Positions 50,791-58,764 of a DNA stretch of 64,000 bases are shown here, in pieces. Numbering within the stretch: the first letter of the stretch is position 1; the number at the start of each line of letters is the position of its first letter. The notes beneath the pieces are model-generated. The model did no database searches. It was not told the DNA's origin and saw only the letters and a program-made list of their open reading frames with translations. Source of the stretch: Myxococcaceae bacterium (GTDB lineage Bacteria > Myxococcota_A > Polyangia > Polyangiales > Ga0077539); the NCBI GenBank assembly GCA_004297725.1, contig SCUS01000092.1:1-64000 (forward strand). The letters are read 5' to 3'. The position numbers and the translations under genes were made by a program.

Positions 50791-51257
50791 CAGCCTCGCA
50801 CGACCATGACCTCGTCGCGGCGCACCACGACGGGGAGTTCTCTCAGGGATGAGGGCGGCGGCCCGGCGAGCACCCGGCCGTCGCAGCCGAAGCGGCCGCC
50901 GTGGCAGGGGCACTCGATCTGCTCTCGCGCGGGGTTGTAGGAGACGACGCAGCCCAGGTGCGTGCAGCGCGCCACGAAGGCGCGGAAGTCTCCGCCGGGG
51001 AGCGCGAGGACCAGCACCGGCTCGCCGTCGAGGTTCACGACCCTCGCGGAGTTCTCGCCGAACTCCTCGCGGCGCCCGACGACCGAGCCGCGGGCCCCGG
51101 GGGTGGGCTGGGCGGGGGGCGTGGCGAAGCGCACCGCCGGGAGCAGCGCGAGCAGCCCGACGCCGCTGGCCGTCGCGCCCACGGCGAGGTCGAGCAGCGT
51201 GCGCCGCGCCATGGGCGTCGCGTCGGGGGCAGGAACGGTCCTGGCGTCATCGGTCAT
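50790..51257 (-). CDS. Rieske [2Fe-2S] iron-sulphur protein
   Basis: 155 residues from ATG 51257 (GGAG upstream). N-terminal MARRTLLDLAVGATASGVGL is a Tat-type signal anchor. The cluster-binding boxes CTHLGC and CPCHGGRFGCDG are complete, with the two Cys and two His ligands plus the disulphide cysteines. It is the high-potential electron acceptor of the cytochrome b complex. Its stop overlaps the cytochrome b ATG. Confidence 0.93.
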   Translation of the reverse strand: MTDDARTVPAPDATPMARRTLLDLAVGATASGVGLLALLPAVRFATPPAQPTPGARGSVVGRREEFGENSARVVNLDGEPVLVLALPGGDFRAFVARCTHLGCVVSYNPAREQIECPCHGGRFGCDGRVLAGPPPSSLRELPVVVRRDEVMVVRG

Positions 51258-51279
51258 CGGGCGATCTCCAGCGGTGGGC

Positions 51280-52317
51280 TCACGGCGAAACCCCATGGCA
51301 GACGGTGCAGACGGAGTGCTGACGCGGCTCGATGCCCGCGCGGAAGCCTGGCGGGTGGGGGTTGGGCGCGACGCCTCCCACGCGGTGGCACGGGGTGCAC
51401 ACCTGCGTGGCGTCGGACTCGTGGCACGAGGCGCACGAGAGCAGGTTGCGGCGCGCCTCGCGGGCGTGGTTGTTGGGCGACGAGGGGCTGAGCCAGCCGG
51501 GCGGGTGCGTGCTCGCGGGGCCGACGCCTCCGCCGATGCCCGAGGCGCGGTGACAGCCGTCGCAGAAGTTCACCCCGTGGCAGCGGGTGCAGGTGTTGGT
51601 GTTGAAGCGCGACTCCTCGGGGTGGCGCGCGAAGAAGTCGCCGCGGTGGACGAAGTCCCGGGTGACGGCCATGGGCTCGAGGTCCGCGAGGGGGAGGCCC
51701 GGCAGGGCGACGTGGCAGCGCGCGCAGAAGGTGGGCTCGTGGCACTGGGTGCAGGTCGCCCCCATGCTCCGGGCCTCGGCCCCGTGGTGGCGCGCGAAGC
51801 CCGGCCCGTGGCGCACCGTCGAGACCTCCTCGATGGAGTACCGGCGCAGCGAGGAGTGGCAGCGGCTGCAGTTGAGGGCGCGCATGTCGCCGCCGTGACA
51901 GCGCGTGGCGCAGCCGTCCATGTTGGGGACGCGCGGCTCGAAGGAGCGCACCGTGCGGGTCTCCGCGTCGACGCCGTGGCAGGTCATGCAGTTGCCGTCG
52001 ACGCGAGGTCCGTGGAGCGCGTGGGAGAAGCGCAGCTCGCGGTCGACGCGGGCGTAGCGCCGGGGCGCCTCCGGGGCGGTGTGGCAGAACCCGCAGCGCT
52101 GCTGCGCGGGGCGGGTGTGGCACGAGCGGCACCGCTGCTCCGTGGGGAGCGCGACGTCGCCCGAGGCCGTGGGGTTGACGTGGCAGGAGGTGCACGAGAG
52201 CCCCGCCGCGAGGTGCGGCGCGTGCGCGAAGCGGATGTGGTCGCGCGCGACGGAGGTCGGGCGGTTGCACGAGGCGAGCAGGGCGCAGGAGAGCGCGGCG
52301 AGGAGGAGCGACCTCAT
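51280..52317 (-). CDS. 13-haem lipoprotein cytochrome (conduit component)
   Basis: 345 residues from ATG 52317. Signal peptide with lipobox LASC (residues 15-18). Twelve CxxCH motifs and one CxxxCH (GCATRCHGG), 13 in all. It lies directly after the outer-membrane barrel gene (4-bp overlap) and on the other side of that gene from a second 13-haem lipoprotein. In known porin-cytochrome complexes one multihaem cytochrome faces the periplasm and one the exterior, with the barrel between. Which of the two lipoproteins is outside cannot be told. Confidence 0.82.
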   Translation of the reverse strand: MRSLLLAALSCALLASCNRPTSVARDHIRFAHAPHLAAGLSCTSCHVNPTASGDVALPTEQRCRSCHTRPAQQRCGFCHTAPEAPRRYARVDRELRFSHALHGPRVDGNCMTCHGVDAETRTVRSFEPRVPNMDGCATRCHGGDMRALNCSRCHSSLRRYSIEEVSTVRHGPGFARHHGAEARSMGATCTQCHEPTFCARCHVALPGLPLADLEPMAVTRDFVHRGDFFARHPEESRFNTNTCTRCHGVNFCDGCHRASGIGGGVGPASTHPPGWLSPSSPNNHAREARRNLLSCASCHESDATQVCTPCHRVGGVAPNPHPPGFRAGIEPRQHSVCTVCHGVSP

Positions 52318-53681
52318 CGCGAGGCTCCCGTCTGACGGTCGTAGCGGGCGGTGAGGTGCAGCATCCCGCGCAGCTCGCTGGTGGCGATGGGAGAGCGCAC
52401 GGCGTCGACCGATCCTCCGAGGCGCCAGCCGACAGCGATGGGGCCCTCCATGGAGACGCGCCCGTACCACGACGTGCGCGGCGCAGAGAAGTCATCGTTG
52501 TCGAGCGCGACCGCCCCTTCGATGGCGCCGAAGACCTCGCGCACCAGGGGGAACGATCCCGCGAGGCGCATCAGGGTCATGCGCTGCACGCCGTCGTCGC
52601 GGCGGCTCGCGATGGCGACCAGGCTCTCCCGGCGGTCGCGGCTGCTCAGCCGGGCGAACACCTCCGCGCGGCCGCCCCAGGCGGGCCCTGCCTTGGAGGC
52701 CTCGACGCCCGCGACGTCGTAGTGGATCGCCGCGCCCTCGGCGCCGACCTGCAGCGCAGGGACGATGCGCCACGAGAGGCGCGCCCTGGCCTCGTCGAAG
52801 GTGCGCGTGACGAACACGCTCAGGATCGACCAGCGGGGGATGAGCAGCGCCGGGTCGAGGTGCCCGTAGCCGACGTCGAGCTCCACGGTGCGGCCCAGCC
52901 AGGCCGACGCGTCGAGGTCGGCCTGCATCAGCCCGAGCCCGAGGAGGTCCCACGACACGGTGCCGCGCAGGTCGAGCCAGCGCAGCGGGTTGGCCACGAA
53001 GCTCGCCTCGGCCACGCGCCTCGCGGGGATGCCCGCGGCCCACTGCTCGAGGTAGGACACCGAGGCCGACAGGGCGCCCGGGTGGGACCACCCGATGCGC
53101 AGGCCGCCCGCGCCGGTGGCGCCATCGAAGCCAGGGCGCCCGCCCAGCAGGCCGCCGTACACGGGGGTCACGGGTCGACCCGCGATGGCCTCGACCCGCA
53201 GCGCCTCGGCCAGACGGACCTCGGCCCCGACGCCGTCGACGTGCAGCCCGCCGGGCGCTCCCCAGGCGACGAAGCGCCGCCCCGCCCAGACGCTCCACGG
53301 GCCGCGGTGGTAGCGGGCCCAGCCCACGGCGATGTCGCCCACGACGCGACCGTCGACGGCCCCTGGGGCCGTGAGGTCGATGGCGTTCCAGGCGGAGAGG
53401 TGCACGTCCACGCGGCCGCGGAGGAGGTTGCTCGCGTCGAGGTTGACGCGCTCCTGCAGCGGCGCGAGCGCGATGGTGCGCCAGTAGCGGTCGTCGGCGC
53501 TCACGGGGTTGGCCTGCGCGGTGAGCACGTACCGTGGCACCCCGCGGAAGATCACGTCGAAGCGCACCCTCATCGTCGCGGGGGCGTCCTCCTGCCCCGC
53601 GGTCTGGGCCTGGGCGAGCGTCGTCGCCAGGCCGAGGGACAGCGCGAGGGAGCGCGCGAAGCGTCGGGCGCGAGGGTTCAT
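52314..53681 (-). CDS. Outer-membrane beta-barrel protein of porin-cytochrome conduit
   Basis: 455 residues. ATG 53681 is followed by a signal peptide (LALSLGLATTLAQAQ). The rest alternates short amphipathic strands (GRVDVHLSAWNAIDL, GWRLGGSVDAV) and ends in LHLTARYDRQTGASR, as in an outer-membrane barrel. No cysteine pairs, so no haem. It overlaps multihaem lipoprotein genes on both sides, the arrangement of MtrB/OmbB-type porins that sheathe a cytochrome through the outer membrane. Assigned by topology and context; sequence similarity to MtrB is not evident to me. Confidence 0.72.
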   Translation of the reverse strand: MNPRARRFARSLALSLGLATTLAQAQTAGQEDAPATMRVRFDVIFRGVPRYVLTAQANPVSADDRYWRTIALAPLQERVNLDASNLLRGRVDVHLSAWNAIDLTAPGAVDGRVVGDIAVGWARYHRGPWSVWAGRRFVAWGAPGGLHVDGVGAEVRLAEALRVEAIAGRPVTPVYGGLLGGRPGFDGATGAGGLRIGWSHPGALSASVSYLEQWAAGIPARRVAEASFVANPLRWLDLRGTVSWDLLGLGLMQADLDASAWLGRTVELDVGYGHLDPALLIPRWSILSVFVTRTFDEARARLSWRIVPALQVGAEGAAIHYDVAGVEASKAGPAWGGRAEVFARLSSRDRRESLVAIASRRDDGVQRMTLMRLAGSFPLVREVFGAIEGAVALDNDDFSAPRTSWYGRVSMEGPIAVGWRLGGSVDAVRSPIATSELRGMLHLTARYDRQTGASR

Positions 53682-55261
53682 GGTCCGGCCCCCGCGTAGT
53701 CGATGACGCCGTTCTGGTGCAGCGCCCGGCCGGCCGCGGTGATCACCGGGCCCGACGGGCTGAGGGCGACCTCGCCGCCGTGGCAGATCAGCGAGGCGCA
53801 GTCGGTCCTCGTGGTGTGCGGCGGCGCGGGCGGTACGCCGTGACACTGGCCGCAGCGCCTCGCCACGCCCGAGGGATCTCCCCACGTCGGAACATCCGCC
53901 CGGGTGCCCGCGAGCCCCGCCCCGTGGCAGGCCACCTCCGCGCAGGAGCGGGTCGTCGTGTCGTACATCGGTCGGGCTCCCCTCGCGCCTGCGGCCCCGG
54001 TGAGGCGCACCGCGGCCCGGGGCGCCGCCTCGAAGTGCGAAGGGTCCTCCGTGCGCGTCGGCACCGTGTGACAGGTGGCGCAGGCCACCGGGGCTCCCCC
54101 GGAGGGAGCGCGGTGCGCGGTGTGGCTCCCGGTCTCGGGCCAGGGGTCCATGTCGCCGGTGCGGCCATGGCAGGCGGTGCAGGTGCCGTTGCCGTTGCCG
54201 AGGTCGACGCGGGCGTTGAGGTGGAGCGGGCCCGGTCGCAGCGAAGACCCGGTGGCGTCGGGCTCGGCGTGGCAGGCGACGCACTCGCCGCGGGGGTGGT
54301 TCGCCGGTGGCGACGAGTGGCAGTCGTTGCAGCGCATCGGGCCGAGCTCGTTCCAGGCCGGGGTGGGGCGGGCGCCGCCCTGGCGGTGACAGCCGACGGT
54401 GCAGGTGCGCGTGGCGGGGTCGTAGGTGCCGCCGTCGCCTGCGCGCTCGGCGTCGAAGGCGAGGTCCACGACGCCGTCGCCGTGGGCTCCGGTGAAGTCG
54501 GCCGTGCGGGACGGGTGGCAGGTCTCGCAGGTGAAGGGGCTCGCGTGCAGCGGGCTCGCCCGGAGGTGGGCCTCGTGGGCGCCTGCGGAGGGGGAGGCGC
54601 CGGGGAAGAGGCACGGGTCGCGCGGCGGCGTGGCGCGCTCACCGTCGCCGTGACAGGTGCCGCAGGAGAGCGGGCCGCCGGGCTGCTCGTGACAGCTCGT
54701 GCACGACGGCGCATCGCCGGCCGCGCCCGTCACCCCGGCGGGGCGCGCCGGGGAGCCCTCGTGACAGCGGCCGCAGGCCTCGGCGCGCGTGGCGTCGAGC
54801 ATCGGCGCCCAGCGCTGGCTGCGCAGCGAGCGTGCGTGGAAGTCCGCCGAGCGGGGATCGGAGAAGCCCGGCGGGTGCATCGCGCCTCGGGCGGCGGGCG
54901 CTCCAGCGGCGATCCAGCGGGCGATGAGGGCCCGCTGCGCGTCGTCGAGGAGGCCCTGGTGATCGGGGCGTGCGAGGGCGGCGGCGAGGCGCGACGGCCA
55001 CGCGCCCGCATCGGGGACGCCTCCGTCGGTCGAGGCCGGGACGCACGCGATGACGTCCGTGAAGCGGCTGGCGCTCCACCCCGCGGCGGGGCGGCGCGCG
55101 CCGTGGCACTGCCCGCAGCGGGCCTCGAGCGTCGGGCGCACGTCGCGCTCGAAGGTGGGCGCGACGGAGGCGACCGGGCGCACCTCGGCGCAGGCCGCGC
55201 AGAGGGCGGCGGTGCCGGCGACGATCCTTGCCCACGCGAGCGCGCGCGCTCCCCGAGCCAT
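53678..55261 (-). CDS. CxxCH/CxxxxCH multihaem lipoprotein cytochrome
   Basis: 527 residues from ATG 55261. Lipobox LCAAC near residue 24. A first haem motif (RCGQCHGA) is followed by a cytochrome-c-like TFERDVRPTLEARCG domain. In all there are ten CxxCH, one CxxxCH (CTVGCH) and two CxxxxCH (CAEVACH, CASLICH), 13 possible haems. Mixed CxxCH/CxxxxCH spacing is characteristic of Geobacter-type outer-surface cytochromes. It is the probable partner of the barrel protein; see the lipoprotein at 51280-52317. Confidence 0.82.
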   Translation of the reverse strand: MARGARALAWARIVAGTAALCAACAEVRPVASVAPTFERDVRPTLEARCGQCHGARRPAAGWSASRFTDVIACVPASTDGGVPDAGAWPSRLAAALARPDHQGLLDDAQRALIARWIAAGAPAARGAMHPPGFSDPRSADFHARSLRSQRWAPMLDATRAEACGRCHEGSPARPAGVTGAAGDAPSCTSCHEQPGGPLSCGTCHGDGERATPPRDPCLFPGASPSAGAHEAHLRASPLHASPFTCETCHPSRTADFTGAHGDGVVDLAFDAERAGDGGTYDPATRTCTVGCHRQGGARPTPAWNELGPMRCNDCHSSPPANHPRGECVACHAEPDATGSSLRPGPLHLNARVDLGNGNGTCTACHGRTGDMDPWPETGSHTAHRAPSGGAPVACATCHTVPTRTEDPSHFEAAPRAAVRLTGAAGARGARPMYDTTTRSCAEVACHGAGLAGTRADVPTWGDPSGVARRCGQCHGVPPAPPHTTRTDCASLICHGGEVALSPSGPVITAAGRALHQNGVIDYAGAGP

Positions 55262-55863
55262 CACGGCGCCGGTGCTCCTTCCCGCTGGCGGATGCCCGAG
55301 CGCGGGCCGTCGATGTCGAGCTCGTTGCGGCACTCCTGCGCGCGAAACGCTCCCGCGACGCAGCTCTGGGTGGCGTCACCGAAGCAGATCTTCGCCCGGC
55401 CGACGATGGTCCCCGGCGGGAGCGCCTCGACGGCGATGGCCGCGGAGCCTCCGCCGTGACCGGACCACTTGTCGTGCTCGGCCCACTCGTAGTGCACCGA
55501 GAAGGGGGTCTGCGCGGGGGGGTCGATGCGCTGCGTCCCGAGCGCGAGCTGCGTGACGCCCGGGAAGCGCACCCAGACGTGGCGCGCGAGCTCCGGGGTG
55601 GACTCGGCGCACAGCCGGCCGGCGCGGCCTTCGGAGAAGATGAGGTCGACGCGCTCCCGGCCCGGCATACGGACGACGCGGTACCAGGCCTCGACGGTGC
55701 GGAAGGCCTGTCCCCGGAGGGATCCCGCGACGGGGGTCGGAGGCACCGCGGAGAGGTCCATGGCCTGCGATCGCATCGCCGGGGGGCGGCGCGGCGGCGC
55801 GCGGTGACAGGCCGCGAGCGACGCGCAGGCGACGGCGGCGAGGAGGACGGCGCGGGGGCTCAC
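55261..55863 (-). CDS. Haem-free lipoprotein of the cytochrome operon
   Basis: 200 residues from GTG 55863, in a 4-bp overlap with the NrfD gene. Lipobox LAAC near residue 19. The mature part is beta-like (FRTVEAWYRVVRMPGRERVD, VWVRFPGVTQLALGTQRIDP) with three cysteines but no haem motif. It sits between the quinone module and the conduit genes, so it may dock them or be surface exposed. No family recognised. Confidence 0.55.
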   Translation of the reverse strand: MSPRAVLLAAVACASLAACHRAPPRRPPAMRSQAMDLSAVPPTPVAGSLRGQAFRTVEAWYRVVRMPGRERVDLIFSEGRAGRLCAESTPELARHVWVRFPGVTQLALGTQRIDPPAQTPFSVHYEWAEHDKWSGHGGGSAAIAVEALPPGTIVGRAKICFGDATQSCVAGAFRAQECRNELDIDGPRSGIRQREGAPAP

Positions 55864-57125
55864 GCTGCGCCTCGAATCGGGTCGAGGCCGATGCGCTCGT
55901 TGGGCGCCCCGGGGAGGCGCAGGGTGCCGAGCTCGATGGGCACGGCGACCTTGAGCATCAGCGTGTAGAGGAAGGCGCCGATCGCCCAGATGCCTGCGGA
56001 GACGCAGAACTCGATGAAGGACGGCGAGTACTCGACGATCTCGCCGAGCGAGGTCGGGATGAAGCCAGGGATCACGAGGCCCATGCCCTTCTCGATCCAG
56101 ACGCCGATGACGGCGCAGGCGCAGGCCACGAGGAGCACCTTCGGGCGCGAGTACAGCGGGCGGGCGAGGAAGACCACCGCGGCGAAGACGGAGAGCGCGA
56201 TGCCCGACCAGATGTACGGCACCAGGAGGTTGTGCCCGTGGAGGCCGACGAGGATGTAGCGCATCGACGCGGAGTGCGAGGTGCCGGGGTAGATCTCCAC
56301 GAAGATCTCCGACACGGTGAGGAAGAGGTTGAACACCGCCGCGACGCCGACGATCTGCCGCAGCCGGTGCAGCGCCTCCTCGCGGACGGGGAAGTGCATC
56401 TGATCGCGCACCACGGTGAGGGCGATGATGAGCAGCGCGGGCCCGGACGTGAACGCCGAAGCCAGGAAGCGGGGCGCGAGCACGGCGGAGTGCCAGAAGG
56501 GCCGGCCGCCGAGGCTGGCGTAGAGGAAGGCCGGGATGGTGTGGATGCCGACGGCCCAGACGACGCCGAGCAGCAGCACGGGGAAGTACCAGCGCTTGTT
56601 GGGGACGCGGCCGCAGTACTTGGAATAGAGCAGGTACGAGACGACGTAGGCGTTGATGAAGAGGTAGCCGTTGATGACCACCACGTCCCAGGCCAGCATC
56701 GACTGGGGGAAGTTCAAGATCCCGAGCATCGGCAGCAGGTGCCAGAACAGCTCCGGGTGACCGAGGTCGACGACGATGAAGAGGAGGGACATCACCATCG
56801 CGGCGACGGCCAGCAGCTCGCCGAGGATGCTGACATCGTAGAGCGCGGCGTCCCGGTAGACGTAGGCCGGAATGACCACCAGCACCGAGGCCGCGGCGAG
56901 CCCCACCAGGAAGGAGAAGTTCGCGATGTACACCCCCCACGGAACCTGGTCCGTGAGGCTGCTCACGCCGAGCCCGTTGGCGAACTGGTAGGTCGCTGCC
57001 GCGCAGCCGAGCAGCATCCACACGCCGAGGAAGGCGAGCCAGCGGTAGTACGCGCTGCTCCCGTGCACCACGGCGCCGAGGGATGACCTCACGAAGGCGA
57101 TGAAGTCCCGCATCGACGCCCTCAC
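55860..57125 (-). CDS. NrfD/PsrC-family quinone-interacting membrane subunit
   Basis: 421 residues (GTG 57125; ATG 57113 is an alternative). About ten transmembrane helices, with GVWMLLGCAAATYQFANGLG, DQVPWGVYIANFSFLVGLAA and VVDLGHPELFWHLLP typical of NrfD/DsrP/ActC-like proteins. It binds quinone in the inner membrane and exchanges electrons with an iron-sulphur partner. It overlaps the 4Fe-4S gene by 4 bp. Together with the tetrahaem protein it forms a Psr/Qrc-like unit. Confidence 0.9.
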   Translation of the reverse strand: MRASMRDFIAFVRSSLGAVVHGSSAYYRWLAFLGVWMLLGCAAATYQFANGLGVSSLTDQVPWGVYIANFSFLVGLAAASVLVVIPAYVYRDAALYDVSILGELLAVAAMVMSLLFIVVDLGHPELFWHLLPMLGILNFPQSMLAWDVVVINGYLFINAYVVSYLLYSKYCGRVPNKRWYFPVLLLGVVWAVGIHTIPAFLYASLGGRPFWHSAVLAPRFLASAFTSGPALLIIALTVVRDQMHFPVREEALHRLRQIVGVAAVFNLFLTVSEIFVEIYPGTSHSASMRYILVGLHGHNLLVPYIWSGIALSVFAAVVFLARPLYSRPKVLLVACACAVIGVWIEKGMGLVIPGFIPTSLGEIVEYSPSFIEFCVSAGIWAIGAFLYTLMLKVAVPIELGTLRLPGAPNERIGLDPIRGAA

Positions 57126-58054
57126 CCGAAGTAGTAGTAGAAGCGCGGGTTGGTGCCTGCGTCCTCATGGAGGATGTAGACCCGCTTGGTCTCGATCACC
57201 TGCCGAACCTCGCTGTTGGGATCGAGCAGGTTGCCGAACTTGCGCGAGCCGGTGGGGCACGCCTCGAGGCACGCGGGCATGAGCCCCTTCCTCGTGCGGT
57301 GCAGGCAGTAGGTGCACTTCTCCATGACCCCGCGCGGGCGCAGCCGGTTGCTGAGATACCCCTGGTCGGGGTTGATCTCCGACGGCCGCACCGTGGGCTC
57401 TTCGTAGTTGAAGCGCCGCGCGAAGTACGGGCACGCGGCCTCGCAGTAGCGGCAGCCGATGCACCAGTTGTAGTCGACCACCACGATGCCGTCGGGCTCG
57501 GCCCAGGTCGCGTTGACGGGGCACGCGCGCACGCAGGGCGCGTCGCGGCACTGGTGGCACTGCACCGGCTGGTAGTAGTGCTCCGGCGTCGGCACGGCGC
57601 CCTCGTAGGTGGTGTTCGAGCGCTCGACGTCGAGCGAGCCCTTGTCCATCTGGAGCACGCGGATGTAGTGCATCTCCGGGCTGCGCGAGGTGTTGTTCTC
57701 CTGGGCGCAGGCGTACTCGCAGCGGCGGCATCCGACGCACGCCTGGAGGTTGAGCGCGTACGCGAACTCGACGCCGTCGATGGGCTTCGGGTCGTTGATG
57801 CGCACGGTCACGCCGTACTTGTCCTGCACCTCCGCCTCGAGCCTCGCGAAGATCGCTCGCTTGTCCTCGTCGGTGAGGCGCTTGTAGTGCTGCTGGAAGT
57901 ACTCCTCCCACGGCGCGGCATCGGCCTGCGACGTCGCGGCGGTGGCCGTGGCCGCGCCGAGCACCTGCAGGAAGCGTCGACGGCTCGCCTGGGCCTTGCC
58001 AACGCCCTCGACGACCGCCTCGCGCTCGTCGTCGTTCTGGTGATCTTCACTCAT
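57122..58054 (-). CDS. Tat-exported 4x[4Fe-4S] protein (NrfC/PsrB/DsrO type)
   Basis: 310 residues from ATG 58054. Twin-arginine signal RRRFLQVLGAA at 25-35. Four cysteine groups: CVGCRRCEYAC, CHQCRDAPCVRAC, CIGCRYCEAAC and CTYCLHRT with CLEAC, enough for four 4Fe-4S clusters. It relays electrons between the NrfD subunit and a periplasmic redox partner, here probably the tetrahaem lipoprotein whose gene overlaps by 8 bp. Confidence 0.92.
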   Translation of the reverse strand: MSEDHQNDDEREAVVEGVGKAQASRRRFLQVLGAATATAATSQADAAPWEEYFQQHYKRLTDEDKRAIFARLEAEVQDKYGVTVRINDPKPIDGVEFAYALNLQACVGCRRCEYACAQENNTSRSPEMHYIRVLQMDKGSLDVERSNTTYEGAVPTPEHYYQPVQCHQCRDAPCVRACPVNATWAEPDGIVVVDYNWCIGCRYCEAACPYFARRFNYEEPTVRPSEINPDQGYLSNRLRPRGVMEKCTYCLHRTRKGLMPACLEACPTGSRKFGNLLDPNSEVRQVIETKRVYILHEDAGTNPRFYYYFG

Positions 58055-58619
58055 GGTGTTCCTCCTGCTCCCGGCCACGCTCGCGCGAGGGCGGCGGCAG
58101 GGCATTGAACTGCGTGCGATGGGGGTCGTGCGGGTTGTGGCAGGCGGTGCAGCTCCGGCGCTGGGCGACGTCGCGCCACGAGCCGGTGGTCACGCCGTGG
58201 ATCCCGCGGGTCCAGTCGCGATAGCGCTCCGCGTGACACTGGGAGCAGACGCGGTGGCCGTCGTCGAAGGAGACCAGGCTGCCGTCGATGAGCCGCAGCC
58301 GGTCGAGGTTGTCGTCCTGATGGCAGAACGTGCACCAGGTCAGCGTGGTGCCGTGCGCGAGGCGCTTGTCGGTGTGGAACTCCACCAGCTCGCGCTGCGC
58401 CGGGTTGGCCGGGAGGCGCGTGTGGCACCGCTGCATGCACGAGTACGTCGCGATCGACGGAGTGCGGGGGACGATGGTCACCGTGGCGGAGGGCGGCGGG
58501 GTCCGGCGAGCCCGAGGCTCGGCGCGATGACAGCCCGACGCGGCCGACGCGGACACGAAGACCAGGATCATTGCAGGGCCGAGAGTACGCACGCGAAGGA
58601 TGCCCTTTGCACGCGACAT
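58047..58619 (-). CDS. Tetrahaem lipoprotein cytochrome
   Basis: 190 residues from ATG 58619. Hydrophobic signal with lipobox ASGC. Three CxxCH (CTFCH, CSQCH, CTACH) and one CxxxCH (CMQRCH) motif. The layout with HTDKRLAHGTTLTWCTFCHQ recalls cytochrome c3-like tetrahaem partners of NrfD complexes. It heads the overlapping gene block; the decahaem gene upstream is 145 bases away. Confidence 0.82.
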   Translation of the reverse strand: MSRAKGILRVRTLGPAMILVFVSASAASGCHRAEPRARRTPPPSATVTIVPRTPSIATYSCMQRCHTRLPANPAQRELVEFHTDKRLAHGTTLTWCTFCHQDDNLDRLRLIDGSLVSFDDGHRVCSQCHAERYRDWTRGIHGVTTGSWRDVAQRRSCTACHNPHDPHRTQFNALPPPSRERGREQEEHHE

Positions 58620-58764
58620 ACCGACATCGCAAGAACCTGTTTCCAAGGGCGCGGCCGACGTGCGGGTGCAGTTGCTGCGCGGGTGGCGCAGCAAGCACCG
58701 GAGGGGGAGGACGTCGCTGGGGAGGGAGTTCGGAGGCGGAGGAGGGGAGAGGGAGGCCGGAGGA

